DNA of 64,000 nucleotides. It comes from Halomonas alimentaria (lineage in GTDB: Bacteria; Pseudomonadota; Gammaproteobacteria; Pseudomonadales; Halomonadaceae). Positions 26,045-34,142 of the stretch are shown in pieces. The notes beneath the pieces are model-generated. The model was not told the DNA's origin, did not search any database, and saw only the letters and a list, made by a program, of their open reading frames with translations. Every line of letters starts with the position of its first letter. Positions within the stretch are counted from its first letter, which is position 1. The stretch lies in NCBI RefSeq assembly GCF_009902005.1, contig NZ_WUTT01000001.1, forward strand, positions 871,601 through 935,600, written 5' to 3'. The position numbers and the translations under genes were made by a program.

Positions 26045-26857
26045 ATGCCACTCTTTCCCCGCTCGGGATGTCGCGCCCTGCTGCTGGGGCTTGCCTTGCT
26101 GCTGTCGCCGCTGGCCATCGCCGCGGCGCCACCTACCGTGGCCGCCGCCTCAGACCTGCAGTTCGCCCTGAGCGAGGCCGCCGAGCGCTTCACTGCCGAG
26201 ACCGGTCGCGAGCTGCGCCTCAACTTCGGCTCCTCCGGCAACTTCCGCCGCCAGATCGCCCAGGGGGCCCCGTTCGAGCTCTATCTCTCCGCCGACGAGG
26301 CCTATGTGCTGGCGCTGCACGAGGAAGGCCACCTCGAGAATGAGGGTGTGGTCTATGCGGTGGGTCGCCTGGCCTGGCTGCAGCCGAGAGGGCAGGGGGA
26401 GCTGCCGGGCGAGGAGGCTCCGCTGATCACAGTGCGTGAGGCGATCGACGCCCATGCGGCGGGGGAGGGGCGCCCGCGCATTGCCCTGGCCAATCCCGAG
26501 CACGCCCCCTACGGCGTGGCCGCCCGCCAGGCGCTGGAGCATGCTGGCCTGTGGGAGGCGAGCGCGCCGCTGCGGGTGCTGGGGGAGAACGTCTCCCAGG
26601 CCGCCCGCTTCGCCCTCTCCGGTGACGCCCGTGGGGGGCTGGTGGCCTGGTCACTGGCCCTGGCGCCGCCCATCGCCGAGCGCGGCGAGCATGTGCTGAT
26701 TCCCGAGTCCTGGCATGCGCCGCTGGTCCAGCGCATGGCGCTGGTCGAGGGCGCCGGGGAGACGGCGCGTGCCTTCTATGCCTGGCTGCAGCAGGAGGAG
26801 GCCCGCGGGATCCTGGCCGACTATGGCTTCCGCCTCCCCGAGGATGCAGCGCCCTGA
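26045..26857 (+). CDS. modA: Molybdate-binding periplasmic protein ModA
   Basis: 270-residue periplasmic substrate-binding protein of the molybdate ABC transporter. A signal peptide (LLLGLALLLSPLAIAAA, about residues 12-27) is followed by the ModA opening VAAASDLQFALSEAAERF, with the conserved oxyanion-site region LNFGSSGNFRRQIAQGAPFELYLSAD. I chose the ATG at 26045, which starts the signal peptide; the frame extends 33 codons upstream without one. Its stop TGA overlaps the modB start ATG by one base. Confidence 0.93.
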   Translation: MPLFPRSGCRALLLGLALLLSPLAIAAAPPTVAAASDLQFALSEAAERFTAETGRELRLNFGSSGNFRRQIAQGAPFELYLSADEAYVLALHEEGHLENEGVVYAVGRLAWLQPRGQGELPGEEAPLITVREAIDAHAAGEGRPRIALANPEHAPYGVAARQALEHAGLWEASAPLRVLGENVSQAARFALSGDARGGLVAWSLALAPPIAERGEHVLIPESWHAPLVQRMALVEGAGETARAFYAWLQQEEARGILADYGFRLPEDAAP

Positions 26858-27525
26858 TGGACTGGACCGCACTCTCGGTCTCGCTGCACCTGGCGACCCT
26901 GACCTGCCTGCTGCTGCTGCCGCTGGGAATCTGGCTGGGGCGAGCGCTGGCCACCAGCCGCTCCCGCGCCAAGCCGCTGGGCGAGGCGCTGGTGGCCCTG
27001 CCGCTGGTGATGCCACCCACGGTGCTGGGCTTCTACCTGATGCAGGCCTTCGGCGTCGAGGCGCCCTTCGGCGGGCTCTGGCAGCGGCTGTTCGGTTCGG
27101 GGCTCAACTTCACCTTCGAGGGCATCCTGCTCGCCTCCCTGGTGGCGAACCTGCCCTTCGCGGTCCAGCCGGTACAGCGCGCCTTCGAGGCGGTGCCGAG
27201 CAACCTGCGCGAGGCGGCCTGGTGCAGCGGGCTGTCGCCGGCGCATACCCTGTGGCGCATCGAGCTACCACTGGTGTGGCCGGGCATCGTCTCCGCCCTG
27301 GCCCTCACCTTCGCCCACACCCTGGGCGAGTTCGGGGTGATCCTGATGGTGGGTGGCGCCATCGACGGCGAGACCCGCACCCTGGCCATCGCCATCTACG
27401 ACCGGGTGCAGGCCTTCGACGAGAGCGGCGCGGCCACCATGTCCGCAATGCTGCTGCTGGCCTCCTTCCTCACCATCGGCGTGGTCTACGGCCTGGCGGG
27501 CCGGCGCAGGTGGCGCCGTGTCTGA
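26857..27525 (+). CDS. modB: Molybdate ABC transporter permease ModB
   Basis: 222-residue inner-membrane permease with about five hydrophobic segments. The ABC-permease EAA loop is visible as LREAAWCSGLSPAHTLWRIELPLVWPGI, and the ModB-like ALTFAHTLGEFGVILMVGG follows. The ATG overlaps the modA stop codon, and its end overlaps modC by eight bases, showing a tightly coupled modABC operon. Confidence 0.94.
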   Translation: MDWTALSVSLHLATLTCLLLLPLGIWLGRALATSRSRAKPLGEALVALPLVMPPTVLGFYLMQAFGVEAPFGGLWQRLFGSGLNFTFEGILLASLVANLPFAVQPVQRAFEAVPSNLREAAWCSGLSPAHTLWRIELPLVWPGIVSALALTFAHTLGEFGVILMVGGAIDGETRTLAIAIYDRVQAFDESGAATMSAMLLLASFLTIGVVYGLAGRRRWRRV

Positions 27526-28663
27526 GCCCCTGGTTTCGTCCGCCAGCCTCGCCGTCAGCCTCCACCAGGCGGGGCCCATTCCGCTGGCCGCGGAGTTCCA
27601 CTGCGCGGCCGGCGAACTGCTGGCACTTGTGGGACCCTCCGGCAGCGGCAAGACGACCCTGTTGCGTGCGGTGGCCGGGCTCTATCGCCCGGCCGGTGGA
27701 CGCATCGCCTGTGGCGACGCCCTGTGGTTCGATGCCGGCAGGCGGCTCTCCCTGCCGCCACAGCGGCGCCGGGTCGGGCTGGTGTTCCAGGACTATGCGC
27801 TGTTCCCCCATCTGACCGCCCTGGGCAATGTCATGGTCGCCCTGGGCCACCTGCCCCCTGCCGAACGCCGCCGGCGCGCCGAGGAGTGGCTGACGCGGGT
27901 GCGCCTGGACGGCCTGGCCGGGCGCCATCCGGCCGAGCTCTCTGGCGGCCAGCGCCAGCGGGTGGCCCTGGCACGGGCGCTGGCGCGCAATCCCCGGGTG
28001 CTGCTGCTCGACGAGCCCTTCTCGGCGGTGGATCAGGTCACCCGTCGGCGCCTGCAGCGCGAGCTGGCGCTGCTGCGCCAGGAGATCCGCATCCCCATCG
28101 TGCTGGTGACCCACGACCTCGACGAGGCGGCGGCGCTGGCCGACCGCCTCTGCGTGCTGCACACCGGGCGCACCCTGCAGGAGGGCCAGCCGGAGTCGCT
28201 GTTCCGTCGCCCGGTGTCGCCGCAGGTGGCGCGCCTGCTCGACCGCCACAATGTGTTTACCGGCGAGGTGGTGGAGGAGGGCGGCGAGCGCCGGCTGGCC
28301 TGGGGCCCCTGGCGGCTGGAGGTGGCCGAGGGGCTGGCGTCGCTGCCGCCGGGTGCCCGGGTGGCCTGGTACCTGCCGCCCTCGGATGTGGTGCTGCACC
28401 GACGCGGGAGGCCTTCGCTGGGCGAGCGCGAGAACCCGGTGCATGCCCGGGTCGAGGAGCTGGTGGTGCTGGGCGGGATGACCTCGGTGACCCTGGCCTT
28501 CGATCACACCCCGCAGCGGCTCGGCTTCGAGATCGCCACCCACGCCGCCCGCCGCAACGGACTGGCCCGGGGCGAGGCGGTGCAGGTCTCGCTGCTCGCC
28601 GCGGGTATCCACCTGATGCCGGAGACTTCCGCCGCCGGCGATGACACCAGGAGCCTGCCATGA
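27518..28663 (+). CDS. modC: Molybdate ABC transporter ATPase ModC
   Basis: 381-residue ABC ATPase with a C-terminal TOBE-like molybdate-binding region. Walker A GPSGSGKTT is at residues 39-47, the signature LSGGQRQRVALARAL and Walker B VLLLDEPF follow, and HDLDEAAALAD holds the switch histidine. I chose a GTG start at 27518 (VSEPLVSS), overlapping modB by eight bases; an ATG further upstream in frame would overlap modB by 173 bases. The stop overlaps the DUF192 start by four bases. Confidence 0.92.
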   Translation: MSEPLVSSASLAVSLHQAGPIPLAAEFHCAAGELLALVGPSGSGKTTLLRAVAGLYRPAGGRIACGDALWFDAGRRLSLPPQRRRVGLVFQDYALFPHLTALGNVMVALGHLPPAERRRRAEEWLTRVRLDGLAGRHPAELSGGQRQRVALARALARNPRVLLLDEPFSAVDQVTRRRLQRELALLRQEIRIPIVLVTHDLDEAAALADRLCVLHTGRTLQEGQPESLFRRPVSPQVARLLDRHNVFTGEVVEEGGERRLAWGPWRLEVAEGLASLPPGARVAWYLPPSDVVLHRRGRPSLGERENPVHARVEELVVLGGMTSVTLAFDHTPQRLGFEIATHAARRNGLARGEAVQVSLLAAGIHLMPETSAAGDDTRSLP

Positions 28664-29148
28664 AACACCTCCTTCATGCCGCCATCCTCGCCCTCGGCTC
28701 GCTGGCACTGCCCGCAGCGAGCCTCGCCCAGGAACCCGCGGAGCACTTGCCACTCGCCGTTCACGGCGACTCGGGGCAGCATGACTTCCGGGTCGAGGTG
28801 GCGGATGAGCCGGCCGAGCGCAGCCGCGGACTGATGGGGCGGGAGCACCTTGCCGCCGATGCCGGCATGCTATTCCTCTATCCCGACGACCAGGCCGGCG
28901 GTAGCGGCTTCTGGATGTACCGCACCCTGATCCCGCTGGATATCGCCTTCATCGACGGGGAGGGGCGCATCGTCTCGACCCACACCATGCAGCCCTGCGG
29001 CTCGGGTGACGCCGCCGACTGCGCGGTGACCCGCCCCGGGGTGTCCTATCGGGCTGCACTGGAGGTCAATGCCGGTACCTTCGAGGCGCTCGACATCGAG
29101 GTGGGGAACTGTGTCACCTGGCCGGGGGCGGAGTCCCGCTGTGACTAG
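28660..29148 (+). CDS. Exported DUF192 family protein
   Basis: 162-residue protein with a signal peptide (residues 1 to about 23, ending ASLAQ) and a DUF192 domain: AVHGDSGQHDFRVEVADEPAERSRGLMGREHL, GMLFLYPDD, FWMYRTLIPLDIAFID. DUF192 proteins are small, mostly extracytoplasmic, and have no agreed function. It overlaps modC by four bases (ATGA) and so belongs to the mod operon, which may point to a role in the periplasm linked to molybdate, though co-transcription alone does not prove it. Confidence 0.85.
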   Translation: MKHLLHAAILALGSLALPAASLAQEPAEHLPLAVHGDSGQHDFRVEVADEPAERSRGLMGREHLAADAGMLFLYPDDQAGGSGFWMYRTLIPLDIAFIDGEGRIVSTHTMQPCGSGDAADCAVTRPGVSYRAALEVNAGTFEALDIEVGNCVTWPGAESRCD

Positions 29149-29194
29149 GGCCATCCCGGGCTGTCATTCAACGCTGCTCGCCCTAGAATAGTCG

Positions 29195-29260
29195 GATGCA
29201 GTCGCACGACTGCATCGCTTGATCCATAACCATAATTGCGTCTCGATGCCTTCGAGACGC
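29195..29260 (+). promoter_or_regulatory. Two stem-loops in the dctP leader
   Basis: GATGCAGTCG/CGACTGCATC (29195-29216, 2-base spacer) and GCGTCTCGA/TCGAGACGC (29238-29260, 5-base loop) are perfect inverted repeats in the 129 bases before the dctP start. They may be a terminator for the mod operon, an operator, or leader RNA structure. Confidence 0.5.
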
Positions 29261-29277
29261 CGCTGCAAGGACACGCC

Positions 29278-30288
29278 ATGACTACCCATCGACCGCTTGC
29301 CAAGCTGGCCGCCGCCCTGGCCGGCGCCGCCGTGCTCTCCGCCTCGCTCTCCGTCCAGGCCCGTGAGATCGCCATCTCAACCGTGCTTTCCGACGCCTTC
29401 CCCTGGGGCCAGGCCGCCGCGAAATGGGCCGAGCTGGTGGAGGAGCGCACCGAGGGGCGCATCACCATGCGCGTCTACCCCAACTCCCAGCTGGTCAACG
29501 GTGACCAGACCCGCGAATTCTCCGCCATGCGCTCCGGTCTGATCGACGCGGCGGTGGGTTCCACGATCAACTGGTCGCCCCAGGTGCCGGAACTCAACCT
29601 CTTCTCGCTGCCCTTCCTGCTGCCCGACGAGGCGGCGGTGGATGCGGTCACCGGCGGCGAGGCCGGCGAGATGGTCTTCGCGGCCATCGAGTCCCGCGAC
29701 GTGATTCCGCTGGGCTGGGGCGAGAACGGTTTCCGCCAGCTCTCCAACTCGCGGGGGGCGATCGATGAGCCTGCTGATCTCGAGGGGCTGAAGATTCGCG
29801 TGGTGGGCTCGCCGCTGTTCCAGGACACCTTCGACGCCCTGGGCGCCGACCCCACCCAGATGAGCTGGGCCGACGCCAAGCCCGCGCTGACCACCGGCGC
29901 GGTGGACGGCCAGGAGAACCCGCTCTCGGTGTTCGACGTGGCGCGCATCGACCAGGTGGGTCAGGAGCACCTGACCCTGTGGAACTATATGAACGATCCG
30001 CTGATCTTCGCCGTGAACCGCCAGGTGTGGGAGTCCCTCGAGGAGGGTGACCGCGAGATCCTGCGCGAGGCCGCAGTGGAAGCGGGCGAGTGGGAGATCG
30101 CCATGACCCGCGAGGAGGAGAGCGAGCGGCTGGCCGCCATCCAGGAGCGCGGCGTCACCGTCACCGAGCTCTCCGATGAGCAGTACCAGGCCTTTGTCGA
30201 GGCTACCGCCGGTGTTCACGACGAGTGGATTCCCAAGATCGGCGAAGAGATCGTCGAGGCCGCCCGTGCCTCTGTCGAGTCGCGCTGA
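29278..30288 (+). CDS. TRAP transporter solute receptor, DctP family
   Basis: 336-residue periplasmic binding protein of a DctP-type TRAP transporter. A signal peptide (residues 1 to about 25, ending SVQA) precedes the typical fold with MRVYPNSQLVNGDQTREFSAMRSGLIDAA and the carboxylate-site region GLKIRVVGSPLFQDTFDALGADP. Start chosen at 29278 (MTTHRPL), giving a clean signal peptide; AAGGA lies upstream. The cargo is an unknown organic anion. It is followed by the small and large permease genes; a stem-loop after it probably gives extra receptor mRNA. Confidence 0.92.
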   Translation: MTTHRPLAKLAAALAGAAVLSASLSVQAREIAISTVLSDAFPWGQAAAKWAELVEERTEGRITMRVYPNSQLVNGDQTREFSAMRSGLIDAAVGSTINWSPQVPELNLFSLPFLLPDEAAVDAVTGGEAGEMVFAAIESRDVIPLGWGENGFRQLSNSRGAIDEPADLEGLKIRVVGSPLFQDTFDALGADPTQMSWADAKPALTTGAVDGQENPLSVFDVARIDQVGQEHLTLWNYMNDPLIFAVNRQVWESLEEGDREILREAAVEAGEWEIAMTREEESERLAAIQERGVTVTELSDEQYQAFVEATAGVHDEWIPKIGEEIVEAARASVESR

Positions 30289-30312
30289 TCCCCGCCCTTC
30301 CTTCCGACTGAC

Positions 30313-30335
30313 CGGCCGGCCCTAGTGGCCGGCCG
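30313..30335 (+). terminator. Stem-loop between receptor and permease genes (attenuator)
   Basis: CGGCCGGCC and GGCCGGCCG form a 9-pair perfect stem with loop CTAGT in the 66 bases between dctP and dctQ. There is no T-run, so it more likely protects or partly terminates the receptor message. Confidence 0.6.
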
Positions 30336-30354
30336 CTGCCTTGTGAGGTAACCC

Positions 30355-30834
30355 ATGATCCCTTCCCCGGACGCCAGGCCGGAGCGCTGGCTGGCCGCCC
30401 TGGCCCTGGTGATCATCTCGCTGATCAGCCTGGGTAACGTGGTGACCCGCTACATCACCGGCGGCTCACTGGCCTTTACCGAGGAGCTCTCGGTGTTCCT
30501 GCTGGTGGTACTGACCTTCGCCGGCGCCGCCGTGGCGCTGCGCCGTAACGGCCATATCCGCATCGGCATGCTGGAGCGGGCCCTGCCGACCGGGCCGCGC
30601 CGGCTGCTGGTGCTCTTCCAGGGTGTCTGCGGCATCGCCGTGCTGGGCCTGATCAGCTGGTTCGGCGCCAAGCTGGCCTGGCAGGAGTACCAGTGGGGGA
30701 CCCTCTCGCCGGGGTTGGGGCTGCCCCAGTGGTGGTATATCGTCTGGCTGCCACTCCTGGCAGCGGTGATGCTGGTGCGCCAGCTGCAGCAGACATGGGA
30801 CCGCCTGCGCGGGAGGCTCGACGATGAGTCCTGA
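30355..30834 (+). CDS. TRAP transporter small permease, DctQ family
   Basis: 159-residue small membrane subunit with four hydrophobic segments, starting LAALALVIISLISLGNVVTRY and including TEELSVFLLVVLTFAGAAVALRRNGHI, the typical DctQ signature. Its last 11 bases overlap the start of dctM, so the two permease subunits are co-translated. The ATG has GAGG upstream. Confidence 0.92.
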   Translation: MIPSPDARPERWLAALALVIISLISLGNVVTRYITGGSLAFTEELSVFLLVVLTFAGAAVALRRNGHIRIGMLERALPTGPRRLLVLFQGVCGIAVLGLISWFGAKLAWQEYQWGTLSPGLGLPQWWYIVWLPLLAAVMLVRQLQQTWDRLRGRLDDES

Positions 30835-32146
30835 CCTGTGGATGCTGCTGGCCTTCACCGGCTTCTTGATCGCCGGGGTCCCGGTCGCCTTCTCCCTGGC
30901 GCTGGCCGGTGCCACGGGAATACTGGCCGGGCTGTCGCCGGCGATGCTGGCGACGCTGGGCACCAACACCTACAACAGCATCGCCAAGTACCCGCTGATC
31001 GCCATCCCGCTGTTCATCCTTACCGGGCTGATCTTCGAGCGCTCCGGTGTCGCGCTGCGCCTGGTGCGCTTCGCCCAGGCGCTGATCGGCCCGCGCCACG
31101 GCGGCCTGGCGCTGGTGGCGGTGCTGGTGTGCATGATCATGGGGGGCATGAGTGGCTCGGGGCCGGCGGATGCCGCCGCGGTGGCCATGGTGATGCTGCC
31201 CAGCATGACGAAGGCCGGCTACCCGAAGCCGTTCTCGGCCACGCTGATCGCCGCTTCGGCCTCCACGGCGATCCTGATCCCGCCCTCGGTGGCACTGATC
31301 CTTTACTCCATCGTCGTGCCCGGGGTCGACCTGCGGGCGCTTTTCGCCGCCGGGCTCTTCCCCGGGGTACTGGCCGGTCTGGCCCTGCTGGTGCCGGCAC
31401 TGATCGTCTCCAGGCGTTATGGTTGGGAAGGGCGGGGCTGGGAAGGCGGCATGTCGGTGGCGGGCGCGGAGCGCCTCAGGGTGGGCGAGACCTTCAAGCA
31501 GGCGCTGCCGGCGCTGTTCGCGCCAATATTGATCCTCGGCGGGCTGCGCTCGGGGCTCTTTACTCCCACCGAGGCCGCGGTGGTGGCGGTGGCCTACGGC
31601 GTGGTGATCGGACTCTTCGTCACCCGCGAGCTCGGCTGGCGCGATCTCTGGGCGCTGTTCGGCGAGGCGGCGGTGATCTCCGGCGTGGTGATGCTGATCA
31701 TCGCCCTGGCGGGCATCTTCGCCTGGGCGGGCACCATGCTTGGCACCTTCCGCCACCTGGCGGAGTGGATCATCTCGCTCTCCGACAGCGGCGTCGTGCT
31801 GCTGGTGCTGGTCATGCTGGCGGTGCTGGCCGCCGGCATGCTGCTCGACGCCATCTCCATCTACCTGATCATGATGCCGATCCTGATCCCGGTGATGCAG
31901 CACTTCGAGTGGAATCCGGTGTGGTTCGGCATCCTGCTGGCGATGAACATCGCCATCGGCCAGTTCACCCCGCCGGTGGCGGTCAACCTGATGGTGACCA
32001 CCGAAGTGGCGAAGATCCGCCTGGAGCAGACCGTGGGCTGGGCGCTGCTGTTCGTCGTCGCCATGGCCGGCGCCCTGGCGCTGGTGGCGGTGTTCCCGGA
32101 GATCGCCCTGTGGTTGCCGCGAACCCTCGGCTACAACGTGGGGTAG
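30824..32146 (+). CDS. TRAP transporter large permease, DctM family
   Basis: 440-residue DctM-type permease with about 12 membrane segments, carrying the ion-coupled transport step. Family landmarks are PLIAIPLFILTGLIFERSG, IMGGMSGSGPADAAAVAMVMLPSM and TPPVAVNLMVTTEVAKI. The start overlaps dctQ. The last 52 bases of the gene are repeated 77 bases downstream (see the repeat entry), but the reading frame itself is intact and normal in length. Confidence 0.94.
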   Translation: MSPDLWMLLAFTGFLIAGVPVAFSLALAGATGILAGLSPAMLATLGTNTYNSIAKYPLIAIPLFILTGLIFERSGVALRLVRFAQALIGPRHGGLALVAVLVCMIMGGMSGSGPADAAAVAMVMLPSMTKAGYPKPFSATLIAASASTAILIPPSVALILYSIVVPGVDLRALFAAGLFPGVLAGLALLVPALIVSRRYGWEGRGWEGGMSVAGAERLRVGETFKQALPALFAPILILGGLRSGLFTPTEAAVVAVAYGVVIGLFVTRELGWRDLWALFGEAAVISGVVMLIIALAGIFAWAGTMLGTFRHLAEWIISLSDSGVVLLVLVMLAVLAAGMLLDAISIYLIMMPILIPVMQHFEWNPVWFGILLAMNIAIGQFTPPVAVNLMVTTEVAKIRLEQTVGWALLFVVAMAGALALVAVFPEIALWLPRTLGYNVG

Positions 32147-32223
32147 GGCACTGGTCGCGCTCTTGATGCTGCCCGGAGATTGCCCTGTGGTTGCCGCGAA
32201 CCCTCGGATACAACGTGGGGTAG
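32095..32223 (+). repeat. Direct repeat of the dctM 3' end
   Basis: Bases 32095-32146 (the last 52 bases of dctM including its stop) recur at 32172-32223 with two mismatches, offset by 77 bases. The second copy is noncoding and ends five bases before the macro-domain gene on the other strand. Confidence 0.9.
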
Positions 32224-32227
32224 GTTG

Positions 32228-32740
32228 CTACCCTGCCTGCAGCTCGTCGAGCATACGCCGGAAGAGCGCGGCGCTCCTGGCATCGAAGAGCACGAAGCGC
32301 ACCCGCTCCAGGTGCGGGCAGCGGGGCAGGGTGGTGGACACCGTCTCCAGTGCCACCCGCGCGGCCTCCTCCAGCGGGTAGCCAAAGGCGCCGGCGGAGA
32401 GCGCCGGGAAGGCGATGGAGTGCAGGCCCTCGCGTTCGGCAAGCTCCAGGGCGTTGCGATAGCAGTCGGCGAGCAGTGCCTCCGCCGGCTCATCCACGCC
32501 GTAGACCGGCCCCAGGCAGTGGATCACGTACTGGTTGGGCAGCGCGAAGGCTGCGGTGATCACCGCCTCGCCCGGGCGGATCGGCGCCAGGGAGCGGCAG
32601 GCGCGGTCGAGCTCGGGGCCGGCGGCGCGGTGCAGGGCACCGGCCACGCCGCCGCCGGGGCGCAGCTGGGCGTTGGCGGCGTTGACCACCGCCTCGATGT
32701 CGGGCTGCCTGGCGATATCGCCCTGGATACATTCGATCAT
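32228..32740 (-). CDS. Macro domain protein (O-acetyl-ADP-ribose deacetylase-like)
   Basis: 170-residue stand-alone macro domain similar to YmdB, which removes the acetyl group from O-acetyl-ADP-ribose or ADP-ribose from proteins. The ADP-ribose-binding motifs are visible: GDIA at 7-10, VVNAANAQL with N20 and N23, GGGVAGALH at 29-37, and FPALSAGAFGYPLEEAA. GAGGAGG before the ATG at 32740 sets the start; the frame continues upstream into the nitrilase gene without one. It is 23 bases after the nitrilase-like gene and probably co-transcribed with it. Confidence 0.88.
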   Translation of the reverse strand: MIECIQGDIARQPDIEAVVNAANAQLRPGGGVAGALHRAAGPELDRACRSLAPIRPGEAVITAAFALPNQYVIHCLGPVYGVDEPAEALLADCYRNALELAEREGLHSIAFPALSAGAFGYPLEEAARVALETVSTTLPRCPHLERVRFVLFDARSAALFRRMLDELQAG

Positions 32741-32763
32741 GCGGCCTCCTCGGTTGCGTTCGT

Positions 32764-33585
32764 TCAGGGTTGCCACAGTGGCAGCCCGGCCAGGTCGTCG
32801 CGACGGTCGCGGGAGAGCGGCAGCTGCTCCCGGGCCTCGGCGAGGGCCTGTCTGGAGAGTGACAGCCGGCGCCACGCCTCGTGCGGGCCGAAATCCTCGG
32901 CGGCATGGGCTTCGTCCACCAGCGGCGGACAGAGCAGGGAGTGGCCCCAGGCCTCGCCGGCGCGGTTGAGACTCAGCCACCACTGCTGGTTCTCCATGGC
33001 GCGGGCGGTGACGAAGGCGTGCCAGCTGGCGAAGGAGAAGTCGCGGGTGAAGGCCACCGGGTGCAGCACTAGCTCCACCCCCTCGGCGGCCAGGCGCCGC
33101 GCCAGTTCGGGGAAGCGCAGGTCGTAGCAGATCATCACACCGACCCGCCAGCCGGCGATGTCCACCACCAGCAGAGACTCGCCGGGCGTGAAATGGGCCG
33201 CTTCGGCGGAGGCACCGAACTGGGCACAGTGCAGCTTGTCGTAGACCCCGGCCAGGGCGCCATCCGGCCCCACCAGCACCTGACTGATATGACGCCCCTG
33301 CTCGCCACGACGGGCCGTGCCGTAGGCGATGGTGGAGCCCAGGCGTCGGGCCAGCTCGCTGAAGCGTTCGTAGACGGGCCCTTGCAGGTCATCATCCAGA
33401 TCTCTCAGACACGCGAAGGCGCTGCTGCCGTACTCCAGGGTGGTAAGCTCGGGCAGCACGATCAGGTCGGGGCTGTACGCCTCGCAGCGCGCCTCGATCT
33501 CCCGGGTCAGGTGGCGCAGCCAGGCGAGCTGGTCGCCCCGGCAGCGGATGGCGGGTATGGCGGGTTGGCAGGCGAGCAGTTCCAT
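32764..33585 (-). CDS. Nitrilase/omega-amidase-type carbon-nitrogen hydrolase
   Basis: 273-residue member of the carbon-nitrogen hydrolase superfamily with the full catalytic triad: E46 (VLPELTT), K117 (YDKLHC) and C153 (VMICYDLRFPE). Such enzymes hydrolyse amides, N-carbamoyl compounds or nitriles; the substrate is not predictable. AGGAGA lies before the ATG at 33585 (MELLACQPA); an upstream in-frame start adds 14 residues without a ribosome site. It heads a two-gene unit with the macro-domain gene. Confidence 0.87.
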   Translation of the reverse strand: MELLACQPAIPAIRCRGDQLAWLRHLTREIEARCEAYSPDLIVLPELTTLEYGSSAFACLRDLDDDLQGPVYERFSELARRLGSTIAYGTARRGEQGRHISQVLVGPDGALAGVYDKLHCAQFGASAEAAHFTPGESLLVVDIAGWRVGVMICYDLRFPELARRLAAEGVELVLHPVAFTRDFSFASWHAFVTARAMENQQWWLSLNRAGEAWGHSLLCPPLVDEAHAAEDFGPHEAWRRLSLSRQALAEAREQLPLSRDRRDDLAGLPLWQP

Positions 33586-33707
33586 GGGATCTCCTGGGGC
33601 ATGCGACCTCCCGGCACCTGCGACCAAGAGGCGCGGGTGCCATTCGCGGTGGCCGGTCTATAATCGGCGCCGTGCATCTCTTACCCCTCAGGCTATCAGG
33701 AGTCCCG

Positions 33708-33938
33708 ATGTTCTTCCCGCCACGCTTCGCGCCTATGGTCTTCGCCGTGCTGATGTCGCTCTACATGGTCAGCCTCATGACCTTCGTGATCACCTGGGTC
33801 AACACCGGCCTGGGCGAAGGCTTCGTGGGGCGCTGGTGGCGCGCCTTCTATATCGCCTGGCCTATCGCCTTCTCGTTGATACTGGTCGGTGCGCCAAGAC
33901 TGCAACGCCTTACCGCAAGGCTCATTCGCAAGCCCTAA
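33708..33938 (+). CDS. Small DUF2798 membrane protein
   Basis: 76-residue protein with two hydrophobic segments (FAPMVFAVLMSLYMVSLMTFVITWVN and FYIAWPIAFSLILVGAPRLQ), matching the DUF2798 pattern including the GFVGRWWRAF linker and a basic C terminus. CAGGAG before the ATG at 33708 selects this start over 33672. Function unknown; it stands alone, divergent from the nitrilase gene. Confidence 0.8.
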   Translation: MFFPPRFAPMVFAVLMSLYMVSLMTFVITWVNTGLGEGFVGRWWRAFYIAWPIAFSLILVGAPRLQRLTARLIRKP

Positions 33939-34142
33939 ATGGTAGCCGCCGGATGAAAGGGGTGTTGCGATTTCCTGGCTTTTTCGCGACATTCGTTGCA
34001 AATCGGCGCACAAAGTTGCAACTCAAGCCTCGTCCCTGTACCAATAGCCTCCCCCCGATAACCGATGCCGGCACCGCCTCCCGTGGCGGAAGCCCTGGGC
34101 CCCTGTGCCAGGGCGCCGGACGCGACAACATGAGGAGGCGAG

